The notes: generated from the sequence alone by a model not told the origin. Counted from the stretch's first letter, positions 31,778 to 41,478 are shown. The stretch is DNA of 64,000 bases from Sphingomonas sp. PP-CE-1A-559 (GCF_004340965.1 NZ_SLYA01000002.1:1-64000), one strand, 5' to 3'. Program-made: numbers and translations.

Positions 31778-32098
31778 TTACTTGCCGCCGCGGTTGCGGC
31801 AGCCGTCCTTGACCGTCTTCGAGCACACCGGATACTCGGCGGGTGCCGGCGTCGGCGGGGTCACGGTCGGCTGGCCGAACGTCACGCCACCGGCGGGTGC
31901 TGGCGGTGCCATCGGTGCGGCGGGTGCTGCTGCCGGATCGGCAGGAGCGGCCATCGCAGGATCGGCAGGCGCTGCGGGATCGGCCGGTGCCGCCTGGTCC
32001 GCGGGCGCGGTCTGCGCGGCGGGGTCTGCCGGCGGCGTCGTCTGGGCGATCACGGGCGACGCGAGAAGAGCGGCGGCAGCGAAGAGAATGGACTTCAT
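31778..32098 (-). CDS. Small secreted Pro/Ala-rich protein
   Basis: 106 residues. Signal peptide (ILFAAAALLASPVIAQ), then about 55 residues of PADPAAPADPA-type repeats, then a short conserved-looking tail with two cysteines, YPVCSKTVKDGCRNRGGK. TTAGGAG is 7 nt upstream of the ATG. Proteins with the same tail pattern are common in sphingomonads, function unknown. The repeat may be a cell-wall or periplasm-spanning linker and the two cysteines may form a disulfide. Confidence 0.8.
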   Translation of the reverse strand: MKSILFAAAALLASPVIAQTTPPADPAAQTAPADQAAPADPAAPADPAMAAPADPAAAPAAPMAPPAPAGGVTFGQPTVTPPTPAPAEYPVCSKTVKDGCRNRGGK

Positions 32099-32214
32099 AC
32101 GAATCTCCTAAATGGGTGCACCATTTTGGTAGCGCGACGTCTGAACGCACTAAGTCGTGCTTGGGTCCTTCGTTTCGCATCCGATTCCATTCGCCCCACC
32201 GCGGGACAGTCTCG

Positions 32215-32907
32215 TTACCCCCCCGTATCGAGCGAATACCCCGCCGAACGGACGGTGCGGATGATGTCCGGACGCTCGCCGACGTTGATCGCCTTGCGCA
32301 GTCGCCGGATATGCACATCGACCGTCCGGCTCTCGATATCGCTGTCATGCCCCCACACCGCATCGAGCAGGCGTTCGCGCGAGAACACCCAGCCCGGATG
32401 CTCGAGGAAATGCTTCAGCAGCCGGAACTCTGTCGGTCCGAGCGACACGACTTCGCCCGAGCGGCGGACCTTGTGGCCGACCGTGTCCATCTCGATGTCG
32501 GCATAGCTGAGCGCTTCACCGGCGAGGGCAGGGCGGACGCGACGCAGCACGGCCCCGACACGAGCGACCAGTTCGCGCGGCGAGAAGGGTTTCGTCACGT
32601 AATCGTCGGCACCGGTTTCGAGCCCGCGCACGCGATCTTCTTCCTCACCGCGGGCGGTCAGCATGATGATCGGCACGTTCTGCGTTTCGGGTGCACGGCG
32701 CAGGCGACGGCACACCTCGATCCCCGACAGCCCCTCGACCATCCAGTCCAGCAGGACGATGTCGGGCACCTTCTCCTTTGCGAGCAGCAAGGCTTCCTCG
32801 CCATCGGGAGTATGCGCGATCTCGAAATCCTCGCGCTTGAAATGCCAGACCAGCAATTCGGCCAGCGCAGCATCGTCCTCGACCAACAGCATTTTCGCGC
32901 GTGCCAT
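32215..32907 (-). CDS. phoB: Phosphate response regulator PhoB
   Basis: 230 residues. Receiver domain with acidic pocket E10/D11/D12, phospho-acceptor D54 in VLLDWMV, T in MLTARGEE and K in VTKPFSPREL. The OmpR-type winged helix at the C-terminus (SLGPTEFRLLKHFLEHPG and SRTVDVHIRRLRKAI) binds Pho boxes. Its ATG overlaps the phoU stop (TAATG). Last gene of the phosphate operon; its partner kinase PhoR is the first. Confidence 0.96.
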   Translation of the reverse strand: MARAKMLLVEDDAALAELLVWHFKREDFEIAHTPDGEEALLLAKEKVPDIVLLDWMVEGLSGIEVCRRLRRAPETQNVPIIMLTARGEEEDRVRGLETGADDYVTKPFSPRELVARVGAVLRRVRPALAGEALSYADIEMDTVGHKVRRSGEVVSLGPTEFRLLKHFLEHPGWVFSRERLLDAVWGHDSDIESRTVDVHIRRLRKAINVGERPDIIRTVRSAGYSLDTGG

Positions 32908-33596
32908 TATGCCTGCTCCTTCTTTATGCCGCGTTCGCGATCGACCATCTGCGTGCCGGTCGCGGCGAAATAGACCATCTCGGCGACGTTGGTGGCGTGG
33001 TCGCCGATCCGCTCCAGGTTCTTCGCGACGAACAGCAGATGCGCGACCTGGCTGATCGTCTTCGGATTCTCGACCATGTAAGTGACCAGCGTGCGGAAGA
33101 TGCTGTCGTAGAAATCGTCGAGCGCATTGTCGCTTTCGACCACGCGCACCGCCTCTTCCGCGTCCCGAGCGGCGAACGCGTCGAGCACGTCGTGGACCAT
33201 CTCGCTCGCCATCCGGCCCATCGCCGGCAGGATCGAGATCGGCTCGATCCGGTGCTCGCTCTCGATCATCGGCACGCGCTTGGCGATGTTCTTGGCGTAG
33301 TCGCCGATCCGCTCGACCACGCCCGCGATCTTCAGCGCGGCGACGACCTCGCGCAGGTCGACCGCCATCGGCGCGCGCAGGGCGATGATCCGCACCGCGA
33401 GGCGCTCGACCTCCGCCTCGATGACGTCGATCTGCTTGTCGGCGACGCGCACCTGTTCCGCGAGCGCGAGGTCGTTGCGTTGCAGCGCCTGCATCGCCTT
33501 GTCGATCGCGTCCTCGGCGAGCCCGCCCATCTGCGAGATCAACCCGCGGAGCTCGCCGATGTCGTTGTCGAAGGCCTTGACCGTATGCGTGTTCAT
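32907..33596 (-). CDS. phoU: Phosphate transport regulator PhoU
   Basis: 229 residues, two PhoU three-helix repeats. Typical blocks are LRGLISQMGGLAEDAIDKA, VIEAEVERLAVRIIALRAPM, LKIAGVVERIGDYAKNIAKR and LLFVAKNLERIGDHATNVAE, the last two with E/D metal-binding residues. PhoU links PstSCAB transport to PhoR activity, keeping PhoR off in high phosphate. Start at 33596 after GGGAAA. The open frame to 33899 overlaps pstB and is not used. Confidence 0.95.
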   Translation of the reverse strand: MNTHTVKAFDNDIGELRGLISQMGGLAEDAIDKAMQALQRNDLALAEQVRVADKQIDVIEAEVERLAVRIIALRAPMAVDLREVVAALKIAGVVERIGDYAKNIAKRVPMIESEHRIEPISILPAMGRMASEMVHDVLDAFAARDAEEAVRVVESDNALDDFYDSIFRTLVTYMVENPKTISQVAHLLFVAKNLERIGDHATNVAEMVYFAATGTQMVDRERGIKKEQA

Positions 33597-33610
33597 GGTC
33601 GTTTCCCGAC

Positions 33611-34390
33611 TCAGCCGTAACGGCCGGTGATGTAATCCTTGGTCCGCTCTTCGCGGGGATTGGTGAAGATGTCCGAGGTGTTGCCGTATTCGACCAGCGT
33701 GCCGAGGTGGAAGAACGCGGTCTTCTGGCTGACGCGTGCGGCCTGCTGCATGTTGTGCGTGACGATCACCATCGCATAGCGGCCGCGCAGTTCGTGGATC
33801 AGCTCCTCGATCTTGGCGGTCGCGATCGGATCGAGCGCCGAGCAAGGCTCGTCCATCAGGATGACCTCGGGATCGACGGCGATCGCGCGCGCGATGCATA
33901 GCCGCTGCTGCTGTCCGCCCGATAGCGCCGTGCCGCTGTCCGAGAGGCGATCCTTGACCTCGTCCCAGAGACCCGCACGTCGCAGCGACTTCTCGACGAT
34001 CCGGTCGAGATCCGCCTTGGCGCCGGCGAGCCCATGGATGCGCGGGCCGTAGGCGACGTTCTCGTAGATCGATTTCGGGAACGGGTTGGGCTTCTGGAAC
34101 ACCATGCCGACGCGGGCGCGCAGCTGCACCACGTCCATGTCCGGCGAATAGATGTCCTGGCCGTCGAGCTTGATCTCGCCCGTTACGCGCGCGCTCGCGA
34201 CGGTGTCGTTCATGCGGTTCAATGTCCGCAGGAAGGTCGACTTGCCGCAGCCCGACGGGCCGATGAACGCGACCACCTCGTCCTGGTCGACGTCGATCGA
34301 GACGTCGTTGATCGCGATCTTGCTGCCATAGGCGACGGAGACGTTGCGCGCCGTCATCTTGAGGATGGGAGGCTTAGAATGTTTTGGCAT
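33611..34390 (-). CDS. pstB: Phosphate ABC transporter ATP-binding protein PstB
   Basis: 259 residues. Walker [10 protein letters not shown] (44-52), Q-loop VFQKPNPFP, signature [14 protein letters not shown], Walker [14 protein letters not shown] and the switch histidine in VTHNMQQA. It powers phosphate import through PstC/PstA. The ATG overlaps the pstA stop (ATGA). Confidence 0.97.
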   Translation of the reverse strand: MPKHSKPPILKMTARNVSVAYGSKIAINDVSIDVDQDEVVAFIGPSGCGKSTFLRTLNRMNDTVASARVTGEIKLDGQDIYSPDMDVVQLRARVGMVFQKPNPFPKSIYENVAYGPRIHGLAGAKADLDRIVEKSLRRAGLWDEVKDRLSDSGTALSGGQQQRLCIARAIAVDPEVILMDEPCSALDPIATAKIEELIHELRGRYAMVIVTHNMQQAARVSQKTAFFHLGTLVEYGNTSDIFTNPREERTKDYITGRYG

Positions 34391-35688
34391 CACCAGCGGG
34401 TCTCGAATCGGTTGCGGAGGTAGATCGCGACGCCGTTCATCGCGAGCAGGAACACGAGCAGGACGATGATCGCGGCGGAGGTCTTCTCGACGAAACCGCG
34501 GCTGACCTGATCGGACCACAGGAAGATCTGGACGGGCAGCACGGTCGCGGGATCGCTGAGCCCGGACGGCGGGGCTGCGATGAACGCGCGCATGCCGATC
34601 ATCAGCAACGGCGCGGTCTCACCGAGCGCGCGCGCCATGCCGATGATCGTGCCGGTGAGGATACCGGGCAGCGCGAGCGGCAGGACGTGGTGGAACACGA
34701 CCTGCACCGGCGACGCGCCGATCCCGAGCGCGGCGTCGCGGATCGACGGCGGCACCGCCTTGATCGCGTTGCGGCCGGCTATGACGATCACGGGCATCGT
34801 CATCAGCGCGAGCGTGAGGCCACCGACGATCGGCGCCGAACGCGGCATCCCGAACGTGCCAAGGAAGACCGCGAGCCCGAGCAACCCGAAGATGATTGAC
34901 GGCACTGCCGCGAGGTTGTTGATCGACACCTCGATCAGGTCGGTCCAGCGGTTCTTCGGCGCATATTCCTCGAGGTACAGCGCCGACAGCACGCCGATCG
35001 GGAACGCCAGCAGCAGCGTGACGATCATCGTCAGCAACGATCCCTTGAACGCGCCCCAGATCCCGACGCGCGTCGCATCGGTCGAGTCCGCCGAGGTGAG
35101 GAAGCCTGCGTTGAACCCGCGGGTCAGCGCACCGCTCGCCTTCAGCCGCGCGACGACCGCTTCGGCGTCGCGCGTGCCGTTGCCCTTGGCGGCGACGTCG
35201 ATCGGGCTGGAGACGGGGACCTCGAACACGGTCTTGCGCTGCAGCAGCGACGGGTCGGCCTTGATCGCATCGCGCACCACTGCCCAGGCGCCGTCGGAGA
35301 GAAGGTCGGTGCCGTCCTTGCCGAACGCCTTCGTGGCGGCGGAGTCGACGGTGCCTTCCAGCCCTGCACCGGCGAGCGCGAGATCGGCGCCGCGACCGAC
35401 GAGGCGGGCGGGTTCGATCGGCAGCTTGGCGGCGGCGAGATCGACCGGGAGCGACACGCGCGTCTCCACGAAGCCGCTGGCGCCCTGCATCACCATCGTG
35501 ATCAGCAGATAGGCGAGGAACGCGGCGGACAGCCATACCGCGGCGAGCCCGGCGAAGCGGAAGCGGCGTTCGGATGCGTAGCGGCGGCGGATGCGCGATT
35601 GCATCGCCTGCGTCGTCCAGTCGGTCGGGACGCGGCGCACGGGCTCCGCATTCGTCACAGGAATCTGGGGCACGAGCGTGTCACTCAT
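34390..35688 (-). CDS. pstA: Phosphate ABC transporter permease PstA (long form)
   Basis: 432 residues, longer than E. coli PstA (about 296). The extra N-terminal part holds one membrane segment ([20 protein letters not shown]) and about 150 periplasmic residues of the DUF3333 type. The permease core (from about residue 205) has the EAA-loop motif, [21 protein letters not shown]. It overlaps pstC by 8 bp and pstB by 4 bp. Confidence 0.95.
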   Translation of the reverse strand: MSDTLVPQIPVTNAEPVRRVPTDWTTQAMQSRIRRRYASERRFRFAGLAAVWLSAAFLAYLLITMVMQGASGFVETRVSLPVDLAAAKLPIEPARLVGRGADLALAGAGLEGTVDSAATKAFGKDGTDLLSDGAWAVVRDAIKADPSLLQRKTVFEVPVSSPIDVAAKGNGTRDAEAVVARLKASGALTRGFNAGFLTSADSTDATRVGIWGAFKGSLLTMIVTLLLAFPIGVLSALYLEEYAPKNRWTDLIEVSINNLAAVPSIIFGLLGLAVFLGTFGMPRSAPIVGGLTLALMTMPVIVIAGRNAIKAVPPSIRDAALGIGASPVQVVFHHVLPLALPGILTGTIIGMARALGETAPLLMIGMRAFIAAPPSGLSDPATVLPVQIFLWSDQVSRGFVEKTSAAIIVLLVFLLAMNGVAIYLRNRFETRW

Positions 35689-37057
35689 AGGCTTCGCGGT
35701 ACCGTTTGACGACGCGCAGCGCGACGATGTTGAGAAGGAGCGTGACCACGAACAGCGTCAGGCCCAGCGCGAACGCGGCGAGCGTCTTGGGGCTGTCGAA
35801 CTCGGCCTCGCCGGTCAGCAGGTCGACGATCTGCTTGGTGACCGTGGTGGTGCTGGCGAACGGGTTGAGCGTCAGCGTCGCGACACCGGAGGCGGCCATC
35901 ACGACGATCATCGTCTCGCCGATCGCGCGCGATACGGCCAGCAATACGCCGCCGACGACGCCGGGGAGGGCGGCCGGGAGCAGCACGCGGCGGATCGTCT
36001 CGGACGAGGTCGCGCCCATCGCGAGGCTCCCGTCACGCATCGACGAGGGGACCGCGGCGATCGAATCGTCGGCCATCGACGACACGAACGGGATGATCAT
36101 GATGCCCATCACGAGCCCCGCGGCGAGCGCGCTCTCCGACGACGCCCAGCTGATCCCGACCGAAACCGCCAAGTCACGCACCGCCGGCGCGACCGTCAAC
36201 GCGGCGAAATAACCGTAGACGACGGTCGGCACGCCCGCGAGCACCTCGAGGATCGGCTTCATCCATTTGCGCGTGTTCGGCGCAGCATATTGCGTGAGGT
36301 AGATCGCGCTCATCAGCCCGAACGGAATGGCGACGATCATCGCGATCACCGCGCCGATGAAGAACGTCCCCCAGAACAACGGCACCGCACCGAGCGACGC
36401 GCCCGGATCGCGCCCGTCGATGACCTGCGGGCTCCAGTGCGTGCCGAACAGGAAATCGGTGATCGGCACGACCGAGAAGAACCGTGCGGATTCGTACAGC
36501 AGCGACGCGACGATCCCGACGGTGGTCAGGATCGCGATCAGCGACGCACCGAGCAGCATCAGCATCACGACCCGCTCGACCTGCGTGCGTGCGCCGAAGC
36601 CGGGCTTGACGCGGGTAAAGGCGAACGCACCGCCCGCGAAGGCGAGCAGCAGGGCGGCGGCGGTGGCGATCCAGTCGTAGCGCGATTGCGCCGCGGCGTA
36701 GGAGGGCGCGAGCGTGCGGGCGAGCCCGTGGAACGCGCCGAAGCTGCGACCCTCCGCGAGGCTGCGCGCTTCGGACAGGATCGAGGCGCGGTCGAAGCCG
36801 GGCGGCGGAAGCTGGATCGCGGCTGGCGTGGCAAGCACGGCATCCGTGACGAGCGCGGGTGCGGTCATCGACCAGACGACGAGGAAGACGAGCGGCGGGA
36901 TCGCGGCCCACAACGCGACGTACCAGCCGTGATGCGACGGCAGCGAACTGAACCGCACGGTGCTGCCGGCGCGGAACCGGGTGGCGCGGACGCGCGCGGT
37001 GAGCCAGCCGATGAGGCCGATGCCTAGGACCAGGAAGAGGAGGGCGATGGGGGACAT
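35681..37057 (-). CDS. pstC: Phosphate ABC transporter permease PstC (long form)
   Basis: 458 residues, again longer than E. coli PstC (319). Two N-terminal membrane segments and a periplasmic stretch precede the permease core, which carries AMGATSSETIRRVLLPAALP as the EAA loop and FLFGTHWSP. Start at 37057, 10 nt after GGAGG. The frame remains open into the upstream REP-like repeats (encoding DPGLRRGG), and that extension is rejected. Separated from pstS by 313 bp carrying two REP-like elements. Confidence 0.93.
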   Translation of the reverse strand: MSPIALLFLVLGIGLIGWLTARVRATRFRAGSTVRFSSLPSHHGWYVALWAAIPPLVFLVVWSMTAPALVTDAVLATPAAIQLPPPGFDRASILSEARSLAEGRSFGAFHGLARTLAPSYAAAQSRYDWIATAAALLLAFAGGAFAFTRVKPGFGARTQVERVVMLMLLGASLIAILTTVGIVASLLYESARFFSVVPITDFLFGTHWSPQVIDGRDPGASLGAVPLFWGTFFIGAVIAMIVAIPFGLMSAIYLTQYAAPNTRKWMKPILEVLAGVPTVVYGYFAALTVAPAVRDLAVSVGISWASSESALAAGLVMGIMIIPFVSSMADDSIAAVPSSMRDGSLAMGATSSETIRRVLLPAALPGVVGGVLLAVSRAIGETMIVVMAASGVATLTLNPFASTTTVTKQIVDLLTGEAEFDSPKTLAAFALGLTLFVVTLLLNIVALRVVKRYREAYE

Positions 37058-37116
37058 CAGGCATGTCCTCCGAATGCTGATATTCCGGCCTGCACCCGAT
37101 GGAGCACCGGGGGGGG

Positions 37117-37224
37117 CTCCCCCCCGGCGAAGGCCGGGGTCCAATTGGAAAGGTCGGGGTAAAGGGGCGCTGCACTCACCAATGCAACGGTCCCCAATTG
37201 GGCCCCGGTCTTCGCCGGGGTGGT
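37117..37224. repeat. REP-like paired palindrome, CCAATTGGGCCCCGG family
   Basis: CCCCCGGCGAAGGCCGGGG with CCAATTG and the inverted CAATTGGGCCCCGGTC partner about 50 bp on. It lies between pstS and pstC with the next element. Confidence 0.9.
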
Positions 37225-37258
37225 TGCCCTGTTAAGTGATGTTGCCGCCGCCAAATCC

Positions 37259-37339
37259 CCGTTCCCCCGCGGACGCGGGGGCCCAGCTAAGTTCCAGTGG
37301 CGCGCTTGGCTCCTGGGCCCCCGCGTTCGCGGGGGAACT
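37259..37339. repeat. REP-like palindrome pair (CCCCGCGGACGCGGGG variant)
   Basis: GTTCCCCCGCGGACGCGGGG plus GCCCAG, mirrored by CTGGGC plus CCCCGCGTTCGCGGGGGAAC about 28 bp later. It lies 32 bp after the pstS stop. Confidence 0.88.
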
Positions 37340-37370
37340 AGGAGGGGCGTGCGATTACGTGGGCCGAACA

Positions 37371-38429
37371 TCACGACAACACCGCCGGATCCAGCACCGT
37401 CTCATTCGCGATAATCGCCGCCGACCGAGCCTGAATCGCCGCCGGAGACGCAATCAACCCCCGCTTCACCAACGGCCCCGTCGCACCCCAGTTAGCCGCA
37501 TACAGTTTCAACAAATTCCGCAGCCCCGGAATCGCGGTCAGATGCGCCTTCTTCACATAGACATACAGCGGCCGAGACCCCGGATATGCGTTGTCCGCGA
37601 TCGTCGCATAGGTCGGCGCGACGCCCGAGATCGATACACCGTTCACGTCGTCCTTGTTCTCTTCGAGATAGCTGTACCCGAACACCCCGATCGCATTGGG
37701 GTTCGACTGCAATTTCTGGACGATCAGATTGTCGTTCTCACCGGCATCGACATAAACCCCATCCTCGCGCACCCGCGTGCACAGCGCCTTGTGCGCCTCA
37801 GCATCCGACTTCGCGAGCGCCTTCGCTGAAGGGTCGCTAGCCTCGCACCCTTTGGTCAGGATCAGCTCGGCCAGCGCATCGCGGGTGCCGCTGGTCGCCG
37901 GTGGCCCATAAACCTGGATCGGCACCGCGGGCAGCGCAGGATTAACGTCGCGCCACACCCGCGCCGTGTTCACCTTGCCCCCCGGATTGGCGGCGAGCGC
38001 CTTGTAGAGATCGGTCGGCGTCAGCTGCATCTTCGGGCCGTTCTTCGCCTCGGCGAAGGCGATGCCGTCGATCCCGACCTGGATCTCGATCACGTCGCGC
38101 ACGCCGTTCTTGGCGCACGTCGCGTACTCGCTCGCTTTCATCCGCCGCGACGCATCCTCGATATCGGGATGCGCCGCGCCGACCCCTGCGCAGAACAGCT
38201 TCATGCCCGCGCCGGTCCCGGTCGATTCGATCACCGGCGCCTTCGCATCGGGATCGTTGGCGACGAGTTGCTCGGCGATCATCGTCGTGAACGGATAGAC
38301 CGTCGACGACCCGACCGCCGTGATCTGGTCGCGCGAGCCCGCCCCGCCGCCGTTCGCCTGATCGACGCACCCGGCCAGAGCCCCAACCACCCCTAGAAGA
38401 ACGAACCGCTGCACCAGAATTCCCGTCAT
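37371..38429 (-). CDS. pstS: Phosphate-binding lipoprotein PstS
   Basis: 352 residues. Lipoprotein signal with lipobox LAGC (C21), so anchored on the periplasmic side. Phosphate-binding fold: AVGSSTVYPFT, ESTGTGAGMKLFCAG, GIDGIAFAEAKNG, TSGTRDALAELIL, and a SYLEEN segment. It delivers phosphate to PstC/PstA. The Pho box lies 35-63 bp upstream, so this gene should be strongly induced in phosphate starvation. Four cysteines beyond the lipobox may form disulfides. Confidence 0.93.
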   Translation of the reverse strand: MTGILVQRFVLLGVVGALAGCVDQANGGGAGSRDQITAVGSSTVYPFTTMIAEQLVANDPDAKAPVIESTGTGAGMKLFCAGVGAAHPDIEDASRRMKASEYATCAKNGVRDVIEIQVGIDGIAFAEAKNGPKMQLTPTDLYKALAANPGGKVNTARVWRDVNPALPAVPIQVYGPPATSGTRDALAELILTKGCEASDPSAKALAKSDAEAHKALCTRVREDGVYVDAGENDNLIVQKLQSNPNAIGVFGYSYLEENKDDVNGVSISGVAPTYATIADNAYPGSRPLYVYVKKAHLTAIPGLRNLLKLYAANWGATGPLVKRGLIASPAAIQARSAAIIANETVLDPAVLS

Positions 38430-38463
38430 GCACCGGCCTTAGCGGTACTTAAGGCGATCCTGT

Positions 38464-38492
38464 GTGACAGTTGAGTTACCCTTTTATGACAG
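38464..38492 (-). promoter_or_regulatory. Pho box upstream of pstS
   Basis: On the minus strand CTGTCAT (38486-38492) and CTGTCAC (38464-38470) are direct repeats exactly 22 bp apart, twice the 11-bp Pho unit, with a degenerate middle unit (GGGTAAC). The first repeat overlaps the last codons of phoR. It fits PhoB binding ahead of a pstS promoter. Confidence 0.65.
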
Positions 38493-39702
38493 CGCCTTTG
38501 GCCGCGCCGCCGCTCGGGGGCAGGATGACCGAAACGACCGTCCCGATACCGACCTGGCTGGCGATATCCAGCCGCCCACGGTGCCGCTCGACGATGTGCT
38601 TGACGATCGCCAGCCCGAGACCCGTACCGCCCAACGACCGGCTGCGTCCCGCATCGGCACGATAGAAGCGCTCGGTCAGCCGAGGGATGTGCACCGCCGC
38701 GATCCCGTCGCCCTCGTCGCGGATCGACAGGCGGATCATACCGGCATCGTCGCGCTTCAGTTCGATCGTCACCGGCGTCCCCGCACGCCCGTACTTCATC
38801 GCGTTGCCTATGAGGTTGTGGAGCATCTGCGACAGCTGCACCCGATCCCCCGACACCGACGAGAGGTTCGGATCGATCGTCGCGACCAGATCATGTCCCC
38901 GATCGCCCGCGGCGTCGGCCAGTTCCTCGCGCGTGTCCTCGACCAGTTGCGCGAAATCGACCGCCTGGTCGGGCAGGCGAAATTTCTCCGCCTCGATGCG
39001 CGACAACGAGATCAGGTCCTCGACCAGCCGCTGCATCCGCCGCGCCTCGTCGTCCATCACCTTCAGGAAGCGCGCGCGGACCTCCGCATCTTCGCCTGCC
39101 TCGTCGCGCAACGTCTCGATAAAGCCGAGGATCGACGCCAGCGGCGTGCGCAGTTCGTGACTCGCATTGGCGACGAAATCGATCCGCATCCGCTCGGCCG
39201 CGTAGTTGCCGGTCTGGTCGACGAGGTGGACGATTCGCTGGCCCTCCGACGTCTCGCTGAGCAGCATCTCCCAGCGCTGGTCACGCGTGCCGAGCCCGAC
39301 CAGTTCGATCGGTCGCTCGCCGTCGATCGGTCCCGGCGTTCCCAGCCGTTCGGCGGCGGCAGGATGGCGGATCGCGACGCGCGCGTCCTCGCCAAGGATA
39401 TGCGCGCCGAGCAACGTCCGCGCGGCGCGATTGGCGACCACCACGCGGCCGTCCTCGACCAGCATCACCGGTGCGACGATAGCGTCGAGGACGTCGTCGA
39501 GCACGGACGGCGACACACTCGTCGCGTCATCGGGAGCCGGCACTTCGTCCCCGGTGCCGGCGGCGACCAGCGCGGCGGCGATCCCACCGACCAGCGCGAC
39601 GACCGCGCCTTGCACGTCATGCGTGAGTGCGAACACCGCCACGGCGGCGATGACGACCACGACGATCGCCCAAAACGTACGCAGGCCAAATCCGGAAAGC
39701 AT
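38476..39702 (-). CDS. phoR: Phosphate sensor histidine kinase PhoR
   Basis: 408 residues. Two N-terminal membrane segments (WAIVVVVIAAVAVFAL, then VVALVGGIAAALVAAG), a PAS-like region (70-160), the HisKA domain with H182 in NASHELRTPL, and the ATPase with GNAMKYG, RDEGDGI and GGTGLGLAIVKHIVE. It phosphorylates PhoB. Start at 39702, 5 nt after AGGAGA. phoR placed first in a pst operon is the usual alphaproteobacterial variant of this system. Confidence 0.94.
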   Translation of the reverse strand: MLSGFGLRTFWAIVVVVIAAVAVFALTHDVQGAVVALVGGIAAALVAAGTGDEVPAPDDATSVSPSVLDDVLDAIVAPVMLVEDGRVVVANRAARTLLGAHILGEDARVAIRHPAAAERLGTPGPIDGERPIELVGLGTRDQRWEMLLSETSEGQRIVHLVDQTGNYAAERMRIDFVANASHELRTPLASILGFIETLRDEAGEDAEVRARFLKVMDDEARRMQRLVEDLISLSRIEAEKFRLPDQAVDFAQLVEDTREELADAAGDRGHDLVATIDPNLSSVSGDRVQLSQMLHNLIGNAMKYGRAGTPVTIELKRDDAGMIRLSIRDEGDGIAAVHIPRLTERFYRADAGRSRSLGGTGLGLAIVKHIVERHRGRLDIASQVGIGTVVSVILPPSGGAAKGAVIKG

Positions 39703-39915
39703 TGCGGTCTCCTGGGACGGAATCGACGTCCACGCACCGCGCCATACAGCGCCGCAGTGCAAACCGGTATCGTCTGTTGGCGCCGTCGACTTGCCGACCG
39801 CGGAAACGAACGGCGTGTGAAGTCGTCCTACTCCGGCACGCTCTCCCAAGCGTCGATACGGCGATGTTGTCAGCGCTTCAGGATTATGAAAGGGCTGTGG
39901 TCTAGCAGGGGCATC

Positions 39916-40341
39916 ATGGACGACATCGAACTCAACCAAGATCCGGTCGCAACCGCGGAGACCGACACCGGCATTCCATCGCGTCGCCGCGTGCTGGCTT
40001 TGGGTGCAGTGACGGCGGGCGCGGTCATGTCGATCCGTCCGGCGCTGGCGCAGACCGCGGGCTCGGTGCTGAATTGCGAGATTCCGGTGCCCGATCCGGG
40101 CCGCGCCGGCAGCTATATCGACGCGGATGGTGGCGTCGTGCCAGCGCGTACCAAGGGTGCATTCCCGCCCTCGACCCGCGCGTTCAAGGGTGAAGAAGTC
40201 AAGCGCGCCTTGGCCAGCGGCAGCACGCTGCCCGGTACCGATTCAGATCGCAGCCGCGCGTACGTCAAATATATCCGCCGGTTGCAGCGCGGCCAGGGCG
40301 GCTTCACCTGCTTCGCATCGTTGCAGATGCCGCGCGGCTGA
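39916..40341 (+). CDS. Tat-exported small protein, first gene of the HPr-rel-A-type cluster
   Basis: 141 residues. A twin-arginine signal (PSRRRVLALGAVTAGAVMS, residues 21-39) with likely cleavage after ALAQ points to folded export. The mature part has two cysteines, C54 (VLNCEIP) and C132 (FTCFASL), near its two ends and many Gly, Pro and Arg residues. No known domain. The next gene starts 4 nt after the stop, so this is the first gene of a four-gene operon and a candidate substrate of the other three. AGGGG precedes the ATG. Family membership and role are not known to me. Confidence 0.75.
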   Translation: MDDIELNQDPVATAETDTGIPSRRRVLALGAVTAGAVMSIRPALAQTAGSVLNCEIPVPDPGRAGSYIDADGGVVPARTKGAFPPSTRAFKGEEVKRALASGSTLPGTDSDRSRAYVKYIRRLQRGQGGFTCFASLQMPRG

Positions 40342-40345
40342 AGCC

Positions 40346-40621
40346 GTGTCCGAGCCGATCTTTCGGGGCCCGCCCGACGGGGGCCTGCTGGTCGCGCCGC
40401 TCGATGAATTCACCGCGGTCTATCATCGCGCGTCGGGGATCACGCACTTACTGACCGAACCCGCGCCGCAGATTCTGGCGGTGTTAGGCGAAGGAGCATC
40501 GTCGCTGGACGTCCTCCTGGAGCGGCTTGGACGGGACTATGATCTCGATGACGGTACGCGTGAGGCTTTGGCGGCACGGCTTGAAGAACTCGTCGAAGCC
40601 GGACTGATCGAGCGGGCATGA
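40346..40621 (+). CDS. HPr-rel-A system PqqD-like peptide chaperone
   Basis: 91 residues from a GTG at 40346. The fold is that of PqqD/RiPP recognition elements: GLLVAPLDEFTAVYHRASGI followed by THLLTEPAPQILAVLGEG and a helical C-terminus (SLDVLLERLGRDYDLDD). PqqD-like proteins bind a leader peptide and present it to a modifying enzyme. In this gene set the partner is the HprK-like kinase, to which it is coupled by an ATGA overlap. Confidence 0.85.
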   Translation: MSEPIFRGPPDGGLLVAPLDEFTAVYHRASGITHLLTEPAPQILAVLGEGASSLDVLLERLGRDYDLDDGTREALAARLEELVEAGLIERA

Positions 40622-41478
40622 GGCACGCTTTTTCCGTCCGCATCGGGCCGGTCGGTTTCCGCATCGGCTCCGATTGGCGCGCGCCGATCGCCGAACTGGA
40701 AAGCCTGTACCGCGACTATCCCAAGCCGCACGACGGCGTGCCGGACTTCACCGTGCGCCTGTTTGCGCGGCGTCCGTGGCGACGATTAATTCGCCCGTCC
40801 GTCGAGATCGGTGGCGACTACATGCTCCCTGAAGCTGCACCTTTGCCGCTCCGCCAAGGATTGCTCGCAGCCGAGATGGCGATGAATCTTCAGATGGCGC
40901 TGGGCGCCCGTCGCTATCTGTTGCTCCACGCGTCCGCAGTCGAGCGCGATGGTCGTGCCCTGTTGCTGACCGGCATCTCGGGCGCAGGGAAATCGACGCT
41001 GGCGACGTTGCTCGCGGCGAAGGGCTGGCGGTTCATGGGGGACGAGTTCGCGTTGCTCGATCCCGCGACCGGGCTGATCAATGCGTTCCCGCGACTGATC
41101 AGTCTCAAGAACGAAGCGATCGCTACGGCCGAGACAGCGTGGCCTGATGCGCGGATGGGGCCGCTGATGCCAGCGACACCGAAAGGCGACATCCGTCACA
41201 TGGTCCCCGACACGCGCGCGATCGCGGCGATGGACACGCCCGCTTTGCCGGCGCTGCTCGTCTTCCCGCGCTACGGTTTCGAGCCGGAGACGCGACCGGT
41301 GCCACCGGCCGAGGCGTTCGTGCGGATGACGCAGGCCTCGACGAATTACGTCGCGCTCGGCGAGGCCGGCTTTCGCGCTTTGACGGGCCTGATCGCCGAC
41401 GTCCCTTCGGTCGCGATCGATTATCCGGACGGGGCAAGCGCGATCGAGCAGGTCGAGGCGCTATGGTCCGCGCTGTGA
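40618..41478 (+). CDS. HprK-related kinase A
   Basis: 286 residues. Similar to the C-terminal catalytic half of HPr kinase/phosphorylase: LLLHASAVERDGRALLLTGI with P-loop GISGAGKST (119-127, K125), then FMGDEFALLD (139-148), where HprK has its acidic catalytic residues. The N-terminal domain of HprK is replaced. The family is known only from conserved gene neighbourhoods and its substrate has not been shown. It overlaps its upstream neighbour by 4 bp and its downstream neighbour by 16 bp. Confidence 0.88.
   Translation: MRHAFSVRIGPVGFRIGSDWRAPIAELESLYRDYPKPHDGVPDFTVRLFARRPWRRLIRPSVEIGGDYMLPEAAPLPLRQGLLAAEMAMNLQMALGARRYLLLHASAVERDGRALLLTGISGAGKSTLATLLAAKGWRFMGDEFALLDPATGLINAFPRLISLKNEAIATAETAWPDARMGPLMPATPKGDIRHMVPDTRAIAAMDTPALPALLVFPRYGFEPETRPVPPAEAFVRMTQASTNYVALGEAGFRALTGLIADVPSVAIDYPDGASAIEQVEALWSAL

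Noticed and set aside
37117..37339. CRISPR-like array
   Set aside because: The repeats are inverted pairs of two different families with no regular spacers, so they are REP-like.
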